A stretch of 64,000 bases of DNA, taken from the NCBI GenBank assembly GCA_022828145.1, contig JAJEJA010000072.1:22876-86875 (forward strand). The letters are read 5' to 3'. The DNA is from Candidatus Poribacteria bacterium. GTDB lineage: Bacteria; Poribacteria; WGA-4E; WGA-3G. Both the position numbers and the translations under genes were made by a program. The notes beneath the pieces were generated by a model, which saw nothing but the letters and a program-made list of their open reading frames with translations, had not been told where the DNA came from and made no database searches. Shown piece by piece: positions 1-9,630 of the stretch. Within the stretch, counting starts at the first letter, position 1. Every line of letters begins with the position of its first letter.

Positions 1-2
1 AT

Positions 3-158
3 ACATTCGGTACTGAACTATACCGAGCAACACACGACCTAGAATCAGTACGCATCGCATTAGGACACGCCAGCTTAGATACAACACTGATCTATATGCA
101 CACAAGCCCAGATATATTACGACAACGGTTTGAGACAGCGTTCAACAAACATACATAA
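3..158 (+). CDS. tyrosine recombinase, C-terminal end (partial at window edge)
   Basis: Only the last 51 residues are in the window. They carry the end of the catalytic domain of a phage-integrase/XerCD-type recombinase: a LGHAS box whose His is the third catalytic-site residue, then TTLIYMH, whose Tyr is the expected covalent nucleophile nine residues later. This enzyme class cuts and rejoins DNA through a 3'-phosphotyrosine at att, dif or cassette sites. The gene start lies outside the window, so cellular Xer and element-borne integrase cannot be told apart. Family call is secure from the motif; role is not. Confidence 0.8.
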   Translation, partial: TFGTELYRATHDLESVRIALGHASLDTTLIYMHTSPDILRQRFETAFNKHT

Positions 159-462
159 ATAAAAAAAGACTCACCGATTTTCATCAATCGTCAAATGCGT
201 CCTGAAAATGTATCCCGTGAATAATATATCGGAATCATAAAAAAAATGCGTTATACGGCAACGTGAGCATCCATTTTTCTACAAGTTCGCTGAATTTTAC
301 AAATCTCACACAATTGCCTCTCTGAAATACCTACATCATCACATGAGTCAGAAAATGATGCATAAACGCTATTGTCCTTCGACTTCTAAACCGATCACAT
401 AAAAACATGAAGATGATTCTATAAACCTATCGTTTTAACTTAATAAAATACTGAGGTATAAA
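159..462. other. intergenic, no gene seen
   Basis: AT-rich spacer between the recombinase end and the UbiD gene. I see no convincing reading frame, hairpin terminator or strong sigma-70 promoter. The only clear signal is a GAGGT ribosome-binding site just upstream of the ATG at 463. Confidence 0.5.
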
Positions 463-1908
463 ATGGCATATTCAAGTCTAAGAGATTTTGTAAAAACACT
501 AGATCGCGCCGGTGAACTCAAACGTATAAAAACACAAGTTTCACCCGATCTCGAAATTAGCGAAATAACAGACCGTATCAGTAAAACAAATGGACCCGCA
601 CTCCTGTTCGAAAATGTTGAAGGTAGTGAAATGCCATTGCTGATCAATACTTACGGATCTTACACACGAATGGCAATGGCACTCGGCGTCGATGACCTGT
701 CCCGTATCGCTTACGAAATAGAAGGAATGATAAAAATCGGCCCACCCGAATCCCTACTGGATAAGGTGAAAATACTTAGAATTCTCTCACAACTAACTAA
801 TTTTCCACCCAAAACAACTAAACGAGGAGCATCACAAGAAATCGTCTTGACAGGCGAAGACGCATCTTTGGATAAATTGCCATTAATTAAATGTTGGCCT
901 ATGGACGCTGACAAATACATCACATTACCACAAGTCTATACACATAGCCTCAATACAGGTCAACGCAACGTTGGAACATATCGTCTGCAAAAACTAAATC
1001 CCTACGCATTAGCAATGCATTGGCAAATACATCATGATGGCGCAGCACATCATCGCGAATATAAACAAGCAGGTAAACAGATGCCTGTCGCCATCGCAAT
1101 TGGTGGGGATCCAGTTATGTCATACATCGGAACCGCCCCGCTCCCATCCGGAATTGATGAACTCCTATTCGCTGGCTTTTTAAGAAAATCAAATGTGGAA
1201 ATGGTGGCTGCTAAAACAATCGATATGATGGTACCCGCTAACGCAGATATCATAATCGAAGGATTTATTGAACCAGATGAAACATGTATAGAAGGACCCT
1301 TTGGTGACCATACCGGTTTCTATTCCATGCCCGATGAGTATCCAGTATTTCGTATCTCCGCTATAACACACAGAAAAGACCCTATCTATCAGACGATCAT
1401 TGTTGGAAAACCACCAATGGAAGATTGTTATATGGGAAAAGCAACTGAACGTATCTTCATGCCATTAATTAAAACACAACTTCCTGAATTAGTTGATATG
1501 AATTTGCCCCTGTTCGGTGTATTTCACAACTTTGCACTCATCTCAATTGATAAGAGATACCCATTCCAAGCGAAAAAAATAATGCATAGTTTCTGGGGGC
1601 TCGGACAACTGATGTTCAGCAAAATCATCATTGTCGTTGATAAGGATGTTGATGTACAAAATATTGAAGAAGTCCTCTTTTATGTAGGTAGTAATGTTGA
1701 TCCGAAACGAGATGTTACTATCGTTGAAGGACCCGTAGATGTGCTCGACCACGCTGCACCACTACTTGGTGCCGGTTCAAAAATGGGTATTGATGCTACA
1801 ACTAAATGGGAAGAAGAAGGTTACCATCGGGAATGGCCACCTGAAATTGAGATGTCTAAAGAAATAATTGAACTTGTAAATGAACGTTGGAAAAAATACG
1901 GTCTATAG
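463..1908 (+). CDS. ubiD: UbiD-family (prenylated-FMN) decarboxylase
   Basis: A 481-residue protein with full-length UbiD-family architecture. UbiD enzymes use prenylated FMN to decarboxylate (or carboxylate) aromatic or unsaturated acids, classically 3-polyprenyl-4-hydroxybenzoate in ubiquinone synthesis. The signature PDETCIEGPFGDHTGFY is present, with Glu277 in the IEGPFG box where the family has a catalytic acid. The start is supported by a GAGGT box. No ubiX (prFMN synthase) is seen nearby. The next gene, a flavoprotein reductase, starts 23 bases later on the same strand, suggesting a two-gene operon. Substrate is unknown; other UbiD subfamilies (phenolic or heteroaromatic decarboxylases) are equally possible. 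Confidence 0.87.
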   Translation: MAYSSLRDFVKTLDRAGELKRIKTQVSPDLEISEITDRISKTNGPALLFENVEGSEMPLLINTYGSYTRMAMALGVDDLSRIAYEIEGMIKIGPPESLLDKVKILRILSQLTNFPPKTTKRGASQEIVLTGEDASLDKLPLIKCWPMDADKYITLPQVYTHSLNTGQRNVGTYRLQKLNPYALAMHWQIHHDGAAHHREYKQAGKQMPVAIAIGGDPVMSYIGTAPLPSGIDELLFAGFLRKSNVEMVAAKTIDMMVPANADIIIEGFIEPDETCIEGPFGDHTGFYSMPDEYPVFRISAITHRKDPIYQTIIVGKPPMEDCYMGKATERIFMPLIKTQLPELVDMNLPLFGVFHNFALISIDKRYPFQAKKIMHSFWGLGQLMFSKIIIVVDKDVDVQNIEEVLFYVGSNVDPKRDVTIVEGPVDVLDHAAPLLGAGSKMGIDATTKWEEEGYHREWPPEIEMSKEIIELVNERWKKYGL

Positions 1909-1931
1909 CATTAACAGTCGGAGATGAAGAT

Positions 1932-3005
1932 ATGTCTGAAACGATTTACGATGTAACGGTAATTGGTGCTGGACCCGCAGGAACACAAGCTGCAGTTTCC
2001 GCGAGCCATCAGATGCGGCATGTGCTTGTACTACATTCCGGTAAAGTCAGCTTTAGCCGAGGAAGAGCATATTGGTCAAAATCTGTGGAAATTGAAGATG
2101 CACCCGTATTCCCCGGAATTACAGGTCCTAACTTTGCTAAAGAACTGATGAGATGGATGGAAAGTCGACCAGTAGTAAATTTCATGCTGGGAGATAAAAA
2201 ACATACAACAGGTATCGATATCAAAGATGGAATGGTTACTCGCCTAACACGAGACAACGATCTTTTTGAAATAGAAGCATCAACTGCTGCTTTAAAGAAG
2301 GATAAACCGATGCAGCTTCAACATTTCAGATCTCGTACAGCGATTGTAGCATCAGGTTTTGACGATAAATGGCCCGACATTGAGTTTCAAGCAGATGAAA
2401 AACGTCTCTATAAACAGTACGCTACCGTGTTCCGTTACGCCGGTAATCGTAAAGGATGGCATGTATGTATCCGTTGCGATGGTCACTTACATGTAAATGA
2501 ACACCTCGCCCTCCTCGGCGTAGGAGACTACATTTATGAGGCAGCAATCGGCGCACAAGATTTTACAGATAAAATTACAATCCTAACCAATGGACGACCA
2601 CACGGTATGTCCACTTCAGTATTGAAACAGGTTCAAGAAAGAAAAATTCAGATAATTGAGACAAAAATAAAACAACATATCGGTGAAAAAACCGATCTGT
2701 TGGGTTTTGAAATGATGGACGGAACTAAGTTGTTCTTCCACGGATTCCTTGTTGATGAAGGACTAATCCCAAACACCAAGTTTTTAGATGGATGGGATTA
2801 CCAAAAAGATGAAGAAGGACTGATTGTTACAAATGAAGATATGCAAATGTTAGATAGTAATGGGAAGCCAATTCCAGGACTTTTTGCAGCAGGTGACATT
2901 ATATCTGGCGAACGAAACTTAATTGCAACCGCTTTTGCACTCGGTCAAGAAGCAGGTTTATCCGCCTCCGATTCACTCAGGAAGTGGCACTATCCAAATA
3001 ACTAA
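1932..3005 (+). CDS. thioredoxin-reductase-like FAD/NAD(P) oxidoreductase
   Basis: A 357-residue class II pyridine-nucleotide-disulfide oxidoreductase. It has an N-terminal FAD-binding GAGPAG dinucleotide fold, a CIRCDG box (Cys179 and Cys182) matching the redox-active CATCDG pair of thioredoxin reductases, followed directly by the NAD(P)-binding fold, and a C-terminal GLFAAGDI FAD motif. The ATG at 1932 is chosen over an in-frame start inside ubiD because GGAG lies about nine bases upstream. No thioredoxin gene is nearby, so it may serve another disulfide or flavin partner, possibly linked to the UbiD enzyme. Family membership is strong, substrate unknown. Confidence 0.82.
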   Translation: MSETIYDVTVIGAGPAGTQAAVSASHQMRHVLVLHSGKVSFSRGRAYWSKSVEIEDAPVFPGITGPNFAKELMRWMESRPVVNFMLGDKKHTTGIDIKDGMVTRLTRDNDLFEIEASTAALKKDKPMQLQHFRSRTAIVASGFDDKWPDIEFQADEKRLYKQYATVFRYAGNRKGWHVCIRCDGHLHVNEHLALLGVGDYIYEAAIGAQDFTDKITILTNGRPHGMSTSVLKQVQERKIQIIETKIKQHIGEKTDLLGFEMMDGTKLFFHGFLVDEGLIPNTKFLDGWDYQKDEEGLIVTNEDMQMLDSNGKPIPGLFAAGDIISGERNLIATAFALGQEAGLSASDSLRKWHYPNN

Positions 3006-3052
3006 ATTACAATCTATCGTTAATTGAATTTATCTACCGAAAGGACTATTAT

Positions 3053-5881
3053 ATGGGATCAATCGAAAATCACAAAACACTTTATATTATTGACACGATG
3101 GCAGAGATATTTAGATCATTTTATTCTATTCAGACCCGTCTTGTCAGCTCAGTTACAGGAGAGCCAACAAATGCCATCTTCGGGTTTACCGGCACGCTTA
3201 TGAAATTACTAACCAATTTTAAAGCTGAGTATATTATCGCTGCTATTGACACACCAGGAGACACATTCCGGAACGTGCTGTATGCAGAATATAAAGGACA
3301 TCGTAGAACTCCACCAGATGATTTGGTGACACAGATTCCACGGATTCAACAACTGCTCGAGACATTAGAGATTCCCGTCATTGGAAAACAGGAATTAGAA
3401 GCAGACGATATTATCGCATCTGTCACACAGCACATACTTGATGCACCCGATACACAAGATGTTCATGTTAGAATAGTCTCAAAAGATAAAGACCTAGAGC
3501 AATTACTGTGTGAACGCGTTACGATGTTTGACATAAATAAAGACACTGTTATAGACGTTGAATCACTCATGGAAAACAAAGGTATTACACCGGACCAAGT
3601 TATAGATGTGCTAGCTCTGATGGGAGATACATCTGATAACGTTCCAGGTGTTGAAGGGATAGGATTGAAGAATGCTGCTAAACTACTTCAAGAGTACGGT
3701 ACTTTAGATGGCATCTATGAGAATATTGAGCAGATTACGGGTAAACGTCGCGAGAATTTAGAGAAGGCTCAGGAGTATATATCACTCTCAAAAGAACTTG
3801 TCACATTAAAACGAGATGCAGACCTTGATTTCACAATGGAAAAAGCACGCGTCAAACCCCCTGACATGAGTAAAGTTAGACCTCTCTTTGAACAACTTGA
3901 ACTAAAACGATATCTCAACCAGATTTCGGCTTATGCAAATGGAAATGGTGATACTGACCAAGTCAAAGTTGATGTGAAAACGACCAGGAAAGAACGGATC
4001 GAAGCGATGGAACTTGAGAAAGAGAAGATCATAGAAGAAGGAAAATTCACAACAGCTAAATCTAGTAACTACACTGCAATTACGACTGATGAACAGCTTT
4101 CCGAACTTGTAGTGACACTTTCAGAACAGGATATAATTTCCGTTGATACTGAGACTGATGGATTATATCGCAACGCCGGTCTGTGTGGCATTAGTTTTTC
4201 ATGGAAACCAAAACAAGGAGTTTATGTTCCCATCAAATCACCTACTCTTGAAAAACATTTAGATCAGGAAACAGTTTTATCTAAACTCAAACCTATTTTG
4301 GAAAATCCAGATTTACCAAAATGTGGACACAACCTGAAGTTTGATGCAAGCATCTTCCTTAGACACGGTGTTCAGTTACAAGGTGTAGTCTTTGATACAA
4401 TGTTGGCAAGTCAACTCGTTGATCCGAGACAACCATCCCATAATCTCGATAATTTGGCACTACTCCACTTAAACCATAAAATGATTCCTCTCTCTGACTT
4501 GATTGGTGATGAAGAAGACTCTACATCTATAGACAAAATACCTTTTGAAGAAGTAACACAGTACGCTTCTGAAGATACTGATATTGTCCTTCAACTCTAT
4601 CTTTTTTTTAAGCCAAAACTTGAGGAGACACACACTGATGAGCTTGTAAGAAATATCGAATCGCCTCTCGGTCCAGTGCTTGCTTTGATGGAGTTTAATG
4701 GTATTGTGTGTGATACCGATGAGATTGATAAACAGAGAAAAATTGTTGACCAACTTGTTGAAGAACGAGAGAAAGAGATACACGATCTTGTAGGATACGA
4801 ATTCAATATTGGTTCGCCGAGTGTTCTTGCCGAAGTATTGTTTGATGAGATCGGTTTTACACCTGTCCGTAAAACAAAAACGGGAAAAAACTCAACGGAT
4901 GCTAACGTGCTTGAAGCTCTTGCAGCACAAGAGGACATCAATAATCCGAGAACTACTGTTCCCCGTTTAATCATTGAGTATAGACAGTATCGTAATCTAC
5001 AGAGTACATATCTTGGACAATTAAAACACGCTGTGAATGATGATACAAAACGTATCCATACACATTTATATCAATTGACAACAGCTACCGGACGTTTACA
5101 GTCTGATAGTCCTAATCTTCAAAATATTCCAGTTAGGTCAGAGATTGGTCGTCAGTTGCGCAAAGCCTTTATTGCTCCTGAAGGACATAAATTGATCTGT
5201 GCAGATTATTCGCAGATTGAGCTTCGTGTACTGGCACACTTTAGTAAAGACCCTAAACTTATGGAGATCTTCAATCAGAATTTGGATATTCATACAACGG
5301 TTGCCTCAGAGGTATATAAGGTTTCAATAGAGGAAGTAACCAGAGAATTAAGAGACAAAGCAAAGATTGTAAACTTTGGTATCATCTACGGTGTTTCACC
5401 GTCTGGATTAGCACGTAGAATTCAAGGAATGAATACAGATGAAGCACGCGATCTAATAAAAAATTATAAGGCGCGTTTCCCCGGTATTAATATATTCTTC
5501 CACAGGTGTATCCAACAGGCATTAGACAATGGTTATGTAACGACTTTAACAGGTCGTAGACGCGCAATACCTGAAATATTTGAACATTCTCAGAGGCGTC
5601 AGAGTCTAGGTGAACGCCTTGCTATTAATACTGTAATTCAAGGAACAGCTGCGGATTTAATCAAAGCAGCTATGGTAAAAGTTCAACAGAGAATTGATAA
5701 GGATCAGTTAGATATGAAGTTGTTACTACAGATTCATGATGAATTGGTGCTTGAATCCCCTACTGAGCTTGCTGAAACCCATGCTAAAATAGTTTCAGAA
5801 GAGATGGAAAAAGCCATGACGTTAAGAGTTCCGCTTCGAACAGAGACCGGTATTGGTGATAATTGGATGGAAGCGAAATAA
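3053..5881 (+). CDS. polA: DNA polymerase I
   Basis: A 942-residue, three-domain Pol I for gap filling, primer removal and repair synthesis. Residues 1-300 are the 5'-3' flap nuclease with its helix-hairpin-helix (IGLKNA). Residues about 340-530 are a proofreading 3'-5' exonuclease with intact acidic motifs: DTETDG from Asp365, HNLKFD and YASEDTD. The polymerase domain has motif A DYSQIE (Asp718), motif B RDKAKIVNFGIIYG (Arg767, Lys771) and motif C HDE (895-897). All catalytic residues look intact, unlike relatives with a dead exonuclease. The ATG follows an AAAGGA box; the spacer to the flavoprotein gene is 47 bases. Confidence 0.98.
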   Translation: MGSIENHKTLYIIDTMAEIFRSFYSIQTRLVSSVTGEPTNAIFGFTGTLMKLLTNFKAEYIIAAIDTPGDTFRNVLYAEYKGHRRTPPDDLVTQIPRIQQLLETLEIPVIGKQELEADDIIASVTQHILDAPDTQDVHVRIVSKDKDLEQLLCERVTMFDINKDTVIDVESLMENKGITPDQVIDVLALMGDTSDNVPGVEGIGLKNAAKLLQEYGTLDGIYENIEQITGKRRENLEKAQEYISLSKELVTLKRDADLDFTMEKARVKPPDMSKVRPLFEQLELKRYLNQISAYANGNGDTDQVKVDVKTTRKERIEAMELEKEKIIEEGKFTTAKSSNYTAITTDEQLSELVVTLSEQDIISVDTETDGLYRNAGLCGISFSWKPKQGVYVPIKSPTLEKHLDQETVLSKLKPILENPDLPKCGHNLKFDASIFLRHGVQLQGVVFDTMLASQLVDPRQPSHNLDNLALLHLNHKMIPLSDLIGDEEDSTSIDKIPFEEVTQYASEDTDIVLQLYLFFKPKLEETHTDELVRNIESPLGPVLALMEFNGIVCDTDEIDKQRKIVDQLVEEREKEIHDLVGYEFNIGSPSVLAEVLFDEIGFTPVRKTKTGKNSTDANVLEALAAQEDINNPRTTVPRLIIEYRQYRNLQSTYLGQLKHAVNDDTKRIHTHLYQLTTATGRLQSDSPNLQNIPVRSEIGRQLRKAFIAPEGHKLICADYSQIELRVLAHFSKDPKLMEIFNQNLDIHTTVASEVYKVSIEEVTRELRDKAKIVNFGIIYGVSPSGLARRIQGMNTDEARDLIKNYKARFPGINIFFHRCIQQALDNGYVTTLTGRRRAIPEIFEHSQRRQSLGERLAINTVIQGTAADLIKAAMVKVQQRIDKDQLDMKLLLQIHDELVLESPTELAETHAKIVSEEMEKAMTLRVPLRTETGIGDNWMEAK

Positions 5882-5902
5882 TTATCTGTAGTATAATGAA
5901 AT

Positions 5903-5931
5903 TTGACAATTTTATTATTTTATAGTATCAT
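5903..5931 (+). promoter_or_regulatory. sigma-70 type promoter of the RRM gene
   Basis: TTGACA, 17-base spacer, TATCAT. The predicted start near 5938 leaves a leader of about 235 bases before the RRM gene, unusually long for this window. Confidence 0.6.
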
Positions 5932-6172
5932 GTTAACGTTTGGGAAATGTGATGGTGTCTGCGAACCGATTTATGCATAGTATTTTGACAGTTTTACGTT
6001 TTGGAACCTGTAACATCCTTGATGATTGTGATGCCTTCCGAAAAAGATTGATAAGAATCCGAGTTCATTTTTGCCAATCTTCGCTTGCTGCCAAATGCCT
6101 GCCGATAGAACTTGCTGACAGTACTCAGTTTTCTCACATTCCCGTTATTTCAATATCAAAAGGAGAAACGAG

Positions 6173-6460
6173 ATGAACATCTACGTTGGCAATGTCCCTT
6201 ATGCAGCCACAGAAACCGATTTGGAAGAACTCTTTGAACCACACGGCCCGCTTGCATCGGTAACAATTATCCGTGACCGATACGATGGTCGTTCTAAAGG
6301 GTACGGTTTCGTTGAGATGGAAAATCAAGAAGATGGTGAACGTGCGATTGAAGCTCTTGATGGACAAGAATTGATGGGACGCCCGTTGAAGGTCAATCCT
6401 GCGCGTCCACGTGAACGTCGTCCTGCACCCCGATACCAAAGCCGTTATGAAGAAGAGTAA
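6173..6460 (+). CDS. RRM-domain RNA-binding protein
   Basis: A 95-residue protein that is essentially one RNA-recognition motif. RNP2 is IYVGNV (3-8) and RNP1 is SKGYGFVEM (41-49), with the aromatic residues that stack on RNA bases retained. The C-terminal tail is rich in Arg, Pro and Glu. It resembles the small Rbp proteins of cyanobacteria and other bacteria, several of which are cold- or stress-induced RNA chaperones. It has a strong AGGAG ribosome-binding site, its own promoter at 5903 and a terminator at 6564. The long leader could hold post-transcriptional control. RNA targets cannot be inferred. Confidence 0.92.
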   Translation: MNIYVGNVPYAATETDLEELFEPHGPLASVTIIRDRYDGRSKGYGFVEMENQEDGERAIEALDGQELMGRPLKVNPARPRERRPAPRYQSRYEEE

Positions 6461-6563
6461 AAATGCTTAAGGACAATTTGTCTAAGACATTTTTTCTAAT
6501 TTCGTAACGTCTGACGTAAAATTGGGAAATATAAGGACTAAATGTAAAAACAGATGAATCGAT

Positions 6564-6604
6564 ATAATGCTTCTGTTGTAACTCAGCAGAAGCATTATTG
6601 TTTA
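6564..6604 (+). terminator. hairpin terminator after RRM gene
   Basis: A perfect 12-bp stem (6564-6575 with 6587-6598) closes an 11-base loop and is followed by TGTTT. It sits between convergent genes and may serve both strands. Confidence 0.65.
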
Positions 6605-6630
6605 AATGGTAGACAAAATCAGTTTAAGTC

Positions 6631-8484
6631 CTATGTACTTAGACCGAGTTCTTTACTGAGCTCCATCAATCTATTGTTAACCTTCGTCTTATCAATTCTG
6701 TTTTCATTTACAAATTCTTGGTACGGTGGTGGAAGTCTGTCGGGTATCATAGCCCGTGAATTCGCCTCTTGTAATGCTAATAGGACCATGAACAGACGCA
6801 TTTCTGGTGAATAGTCTGGCATATAGTCTGCTACTGCTTCACGTAAATCTTCTTCATTAAATGCGTTACGTTTCTTCCGTTTTGCAATATTATGACTTCG
6901 CTGTGCAATCTGATTAAGGTCATTTACACTCACCCCACGTAGCCTTGGGTCTCTTGCTATTTCTTGAAAATTCATTTCTTCACGGGTATGAAATCGGCAG
7001 AAAAACTGTAATATACCGGCACGACTATCTCGAATTGGTGGTAACAAAACAACTTTGTGACTAAAGATTTCCGGACGCCGGAAAATAGATGGAATAAGGT
7101 CCGGACGGCTTGATGTTCCAACCCATATAACTCTACCGCGCAATGTAGCATCACTAATAGCATTCGTTAGAATAGTAGGAAGTGGTCTTTCACTGCTACC
7201 AGTCTTAATTGTTGTGTGATGGGGTGAAGCCTGTTCTATTTCATCCATAAATACAACAACAGGAGCAAGGCCGCGTATATAGTTTATAGCAGAATTCAAG
7301 TTCCTCTCATAACTGTTCCCATTCTCACTTATATTTATCGTCACTTCACTGACCTGATTAGCATATCGGAGTTGAACAAATGCCATGTTAGTCTGTCCTG
7401 CTAACATTCGAGCTGCGAAAATATTTCCGTTCCCTGTTGGTCCCAGTAGAAGTATCCCACGAGGTACACGACGCAAATCATTTTCCTTTAAACCATCAAC
7501 AATATCTTCTATGAGTCTTGTTACATGATTTGACCAATGTTGTCTGGGATTTGTAAGAGGTTCGTGAACTTCTATAATCCCGTGGCTGAATACCTTTACG
7601 CTTTCTCTGCGATAATTTGCCAGTAATGGACCTTCAACTTTCTGCTTTAAAGATGCTGCTTGACGGACTAAATCGTGTATTGCGAAAAGGTTGAGGCCCC
7701 CCGTGTCCTGTGCTAACGCCTGCTTATCACGAGCATTTCCGAGGTTTAACTTAACCTCTGCTTTTTCGTCCGGCTCTCCTTCCTGCGTAATTTCTTGTGG
7801 AATTGAGCTTATATGTTCAATGAACTTTAATCTGTGTTCGTAGTCTGGAAATGGTACCTCTATTACAGGTATTTCTTGATTCACAAGAAAGTGAGGATGA
7901 ATGTCAAAAGTATTCTGCGTTAGAAGAATAATAATATGTTTCTTTCTGCGAATTTCAAGGTCTGAAGCCCAATTCTGCAGTTGGTGAAAGAAAAATTTAG
8001 CATTCTCTGGAATACCTGTGTCAGATGAATAATTACTTGGTGCAATCTGCTCAAGGTTGTCTATCACCAATCCAATTCTGACACGATCCTGTTTTAGAAG
8101 ATTATGCAGTTTATTTGCCAGATCCTTAGTTGGCAATGGGTCACTTCTATAGAAAGGGTCTTCATGTACCTTATGTATTAATAGACGTGAATTAATCCTT
8201 TTTCTATCTTCAGTCTCATCAGGTACTCCTTGATCCTTAGGAATTAATCCGAGTAATTTCTGAGTGTTAATCCAATTGCCTACTCCTGGCAACATGAATC
8301 CTTGTGTAGCATTATATCCGAGAACTAAGCGACATCCGAGTGCATTGAGTTGCTCCATCACAAAATCTAATGTTGGTAAATAACCGAAGTGTTCATCCAA
8401 CTGCAAATCATCTACGTTAAAATGCAATAAAAACTGGTGTGCTGCTGCAACATTGTATTGTGATTCAATATTTTCCCAGAACAT
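6631..8484 (-). CDS. double AAA protein with degenerate Walker A (Ycf46-like)
   Basis: About 617 residues from the chosen start. The C-terminal half is AAA-type: GILLLGPTGNGNIFAARML where the P-loop should be, Walker B VVVFMDEIE, then a sensor/Arg-finger stretch VGTSSRPDLIPSIFRRPE. The P-loop Lys-Thr is replaced by Asn-Ile (Asn354 from this start; codon at 7423-7425), so ATP hydrolysis at this site is doubtful. The N-terminal half has a second Walker-B-like LVIDNLEQIAP with no clear P-loop, as in Ycf46-type proteins with an inactive first AAA domain. GGAG spaced eight bases favours the ATG at 8484; the frame is open to 8577. Function unknown; a scaffold or nucleotide sensor is an inference. 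Confidence 0.75.
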   Translation of the reverse strand: MFWENIESQYNVAAAHQFLLHFNVDDLQLDEHFGYLPTLDFVMEQLNALGCRLVLGYNATQGFMLPGVGNWINTQKLLGLIPKDQGVPDETEDRKRINSRLLIHKVHEDPFYRSDPLPTKDLANKLHNLLKQDRVRIGLVIDNLEQIAPSNYSSDTGIPENAKFFFHQLQNWASDLEIRRKKHIIILLTQNTFDIHPHFLVNQEIPVIEVPFPDYEHRLKFIEHISSIPQEITQEGEPDEKAEVKLNLGNARDKQALAQDTGGLNLFAIHDLVRQAASLKQKVEGPLLANYRRESVKVFSHGIIEVHEPLTNPRQHWSNHVTRLIEDIVDGLKENDLRRVPRGILLLGPTGNGNIFAARMLAGQTNMAFVQLRYANQVSEVTINISENGNSYERNLNSAINYIRGLAPVVVFMDEIEQASPHHTTIKTGSSERPLPTILTNAISDATLRGRVIWVGTSSRPDLIPSIFRRPEIFSHKVVLLPPIRDSRAGILQFFCRFHTREEMNFQEIARDPRLRGVSVNDLNQIAQRSHNIAKRKKRNAFNEEDLREAVADYMPDYSPEMRLFMVLLALQEANSRAMIPDRLPPPYQEFVNENRIDKTKVNNRLMELSKELGLST

Positions 8485-8589
8485 ATTCATATCTCCAAAG
8501 CTTTCATCCTTTACATTATGTTTAATTTTATCCTTTAGGATACTATTAGAATAGCATGAACTTCCACCAGAAATCAAATAAATCGGAGT

Positions 8590-8618
8590 TTGACATTATT
8601 CCAATTCTGTGATAGTCT
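8590..8618 (+). promoter_or_regulatory. promoter of uridine kinase gene
   Basis: TTGACA, 17 bases, TAGTCT. A start near 8625 would exclude the most upstream in-frame codon at 8590 as the translation start of the kinase gene. Confidence 0.45.
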
Positions 8619-8661
8619 TAATCTGTTTATAAAACTTATGGAGAAATGCGTAAATAACATC

Positions 8662-9294
8662 ATGGTAGAACGTCCAATAACTATTGGTATCATGGGTGGT
8701 TCAGCATCAGGTAAAACAACCTTCGCAGCTGCTTTGGTTGAACAACTTACCGATTATTCTCCCATTATACTTCATCAAGACTCCTATTTTCGAGACTGGT
8801 CAGAATACTCAGCAGAAGAACGGGAAAAGGTAATTACTGCAAACCATCCTGATGCTGTACAATGGGATGTACTTATTTCAGATATAAAAAAACTCAGAGG
8901 ACTTAAGACTATTGAAACACCTGCTCTTGGAACACGTGCCGCACAACGTGGTAATGATAAACAGATTATCCAACCGAGTCGTGTTGTGATTGTTGAGGGA
9001 CACCTTATCTTCTGGAACGAACAACTTCGTGAGCTAATTGACCTGAAGATATATTTAGATGTTGATGCCCATGAGCGCGTATTGCGGCGAATACTCCGTG
9101 ATGTTGGTAGACACGGTGATCTTGAAAGAGTCGTCAGTTGGTATCGACGTGATGTAATTCCTAATTTTCCTGTCTATACTGAATCTTGCAAACAGTATGC
9201 AGATATAATTATTCCTTACATGACTGCCAATCCAGTCGCACTGCAAACTGTTGCATCGGGGATACGTTCAATGTTAAATAACCCGCATAGTTGA
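8662..9294 (+). CDS. udk: uridine kinase
   Basis: A 210-residue P-loop kinase of the uridine kinase/phosphoribulokinase family. It phosphorylates uridine and cytidine with ATP or GTP in pyrimidine salvage. The Walker A is GGSASGKTT (12-20), followed by the family DSYFRDW box and the NHPDAVQWDVL box that holds the nucleoside. The length matches bacterial Udk when translation begins at 8662; in-frame starts at 8638 and 8590 exist, but the ribosome-binding site is weak at all of them. It is monocistronic and divergent from the AAA gene. Confidence 0.85.
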   Translation: MVERPITIGIMGGSASGKTTFAAALVEQLTDYSPIILHQDSYFRDWSEYSAEEREKVITANHPDAVQWDVLISDIKKLRGLKTIETPALGTRAAQRGNDKQIIQPSRVVIVEGHLIFWNEQLRELIDLKIYLDVDAHERVLRRILRDVGRHGDLERVVSWYRRDVIPNFPVYTESCKQYADIIIPYMTANPVALQTVASGIRSMLNNPHS

Positions 9295-9389
9295 AATTCC
9301 CTGCATTTCCAACCAATAAAATCAGCACAGATAGAAGCGGCTAATTATATTGTCTTTTTGACACTGGCATCATTTCATAATGACAGACA

Positions 9390-9406
9390 AATGTCAATTT
9401 GACATT
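9390..9406. promoter_or_regulatory. 17-bp palindrome, possible activator site
   Basis: AATGTCAA-T-TTGACATT is a perfect inverted repeat. It lies about 160-240 bases upstream of the two sigma-54-type promoters, the usual distance of an enhancer site for sigma-54 activators. Role inferred from position only. Confidence 0.4.
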
Positions 9407-9567
9407 CTGATCAATTTAGTTCTTCTGTGCTATTCTAAAATTGCCCGACTTACCATTGATACAAAATCTTCAATAATCCAATAAGGACTGCTTGAGATTA
9501 TCTCTAAACCCTGTCACAGACTAAGTGTTAGATACGTCTTTTCTAATTTCCAATTCTGCTGTACTGT

Positions 9568-9585
9568 TTTGGCATCATATTTGCT
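9568..9585 (+). promoter_or_regulatory. sigma-54 type -24/-12 promoter (distal)
   Basis: TTGGCATCATATTTGCT has the invariant GG and GC separated by exactly ten bases, matching the TGGCA-N7-TTGCT layout of sigma-54 promoters. Confidence 0.55.
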
Positions 9586-9630
9586 TAAGTAGGATTAGTA
9601 TATTGACTAACATTTTTAGCAAATTTGATT

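Noticed and set aside
159..462. Possible attachment site or tRNA next to the recombinase end
   Set aside because: No tRNA-like fold or repeated att core found in the window.
5940..6176. 78-codon frame ahead of the RRM gene
   Set aside because: No ribosome-binding site, no protein-like pattern, and it lies in the predicted RRM leader.
6554..6814. plus-strand frame across the terminator and AAA gene end
   Set aside because: Shadow of the AAA gene and the hairpin.
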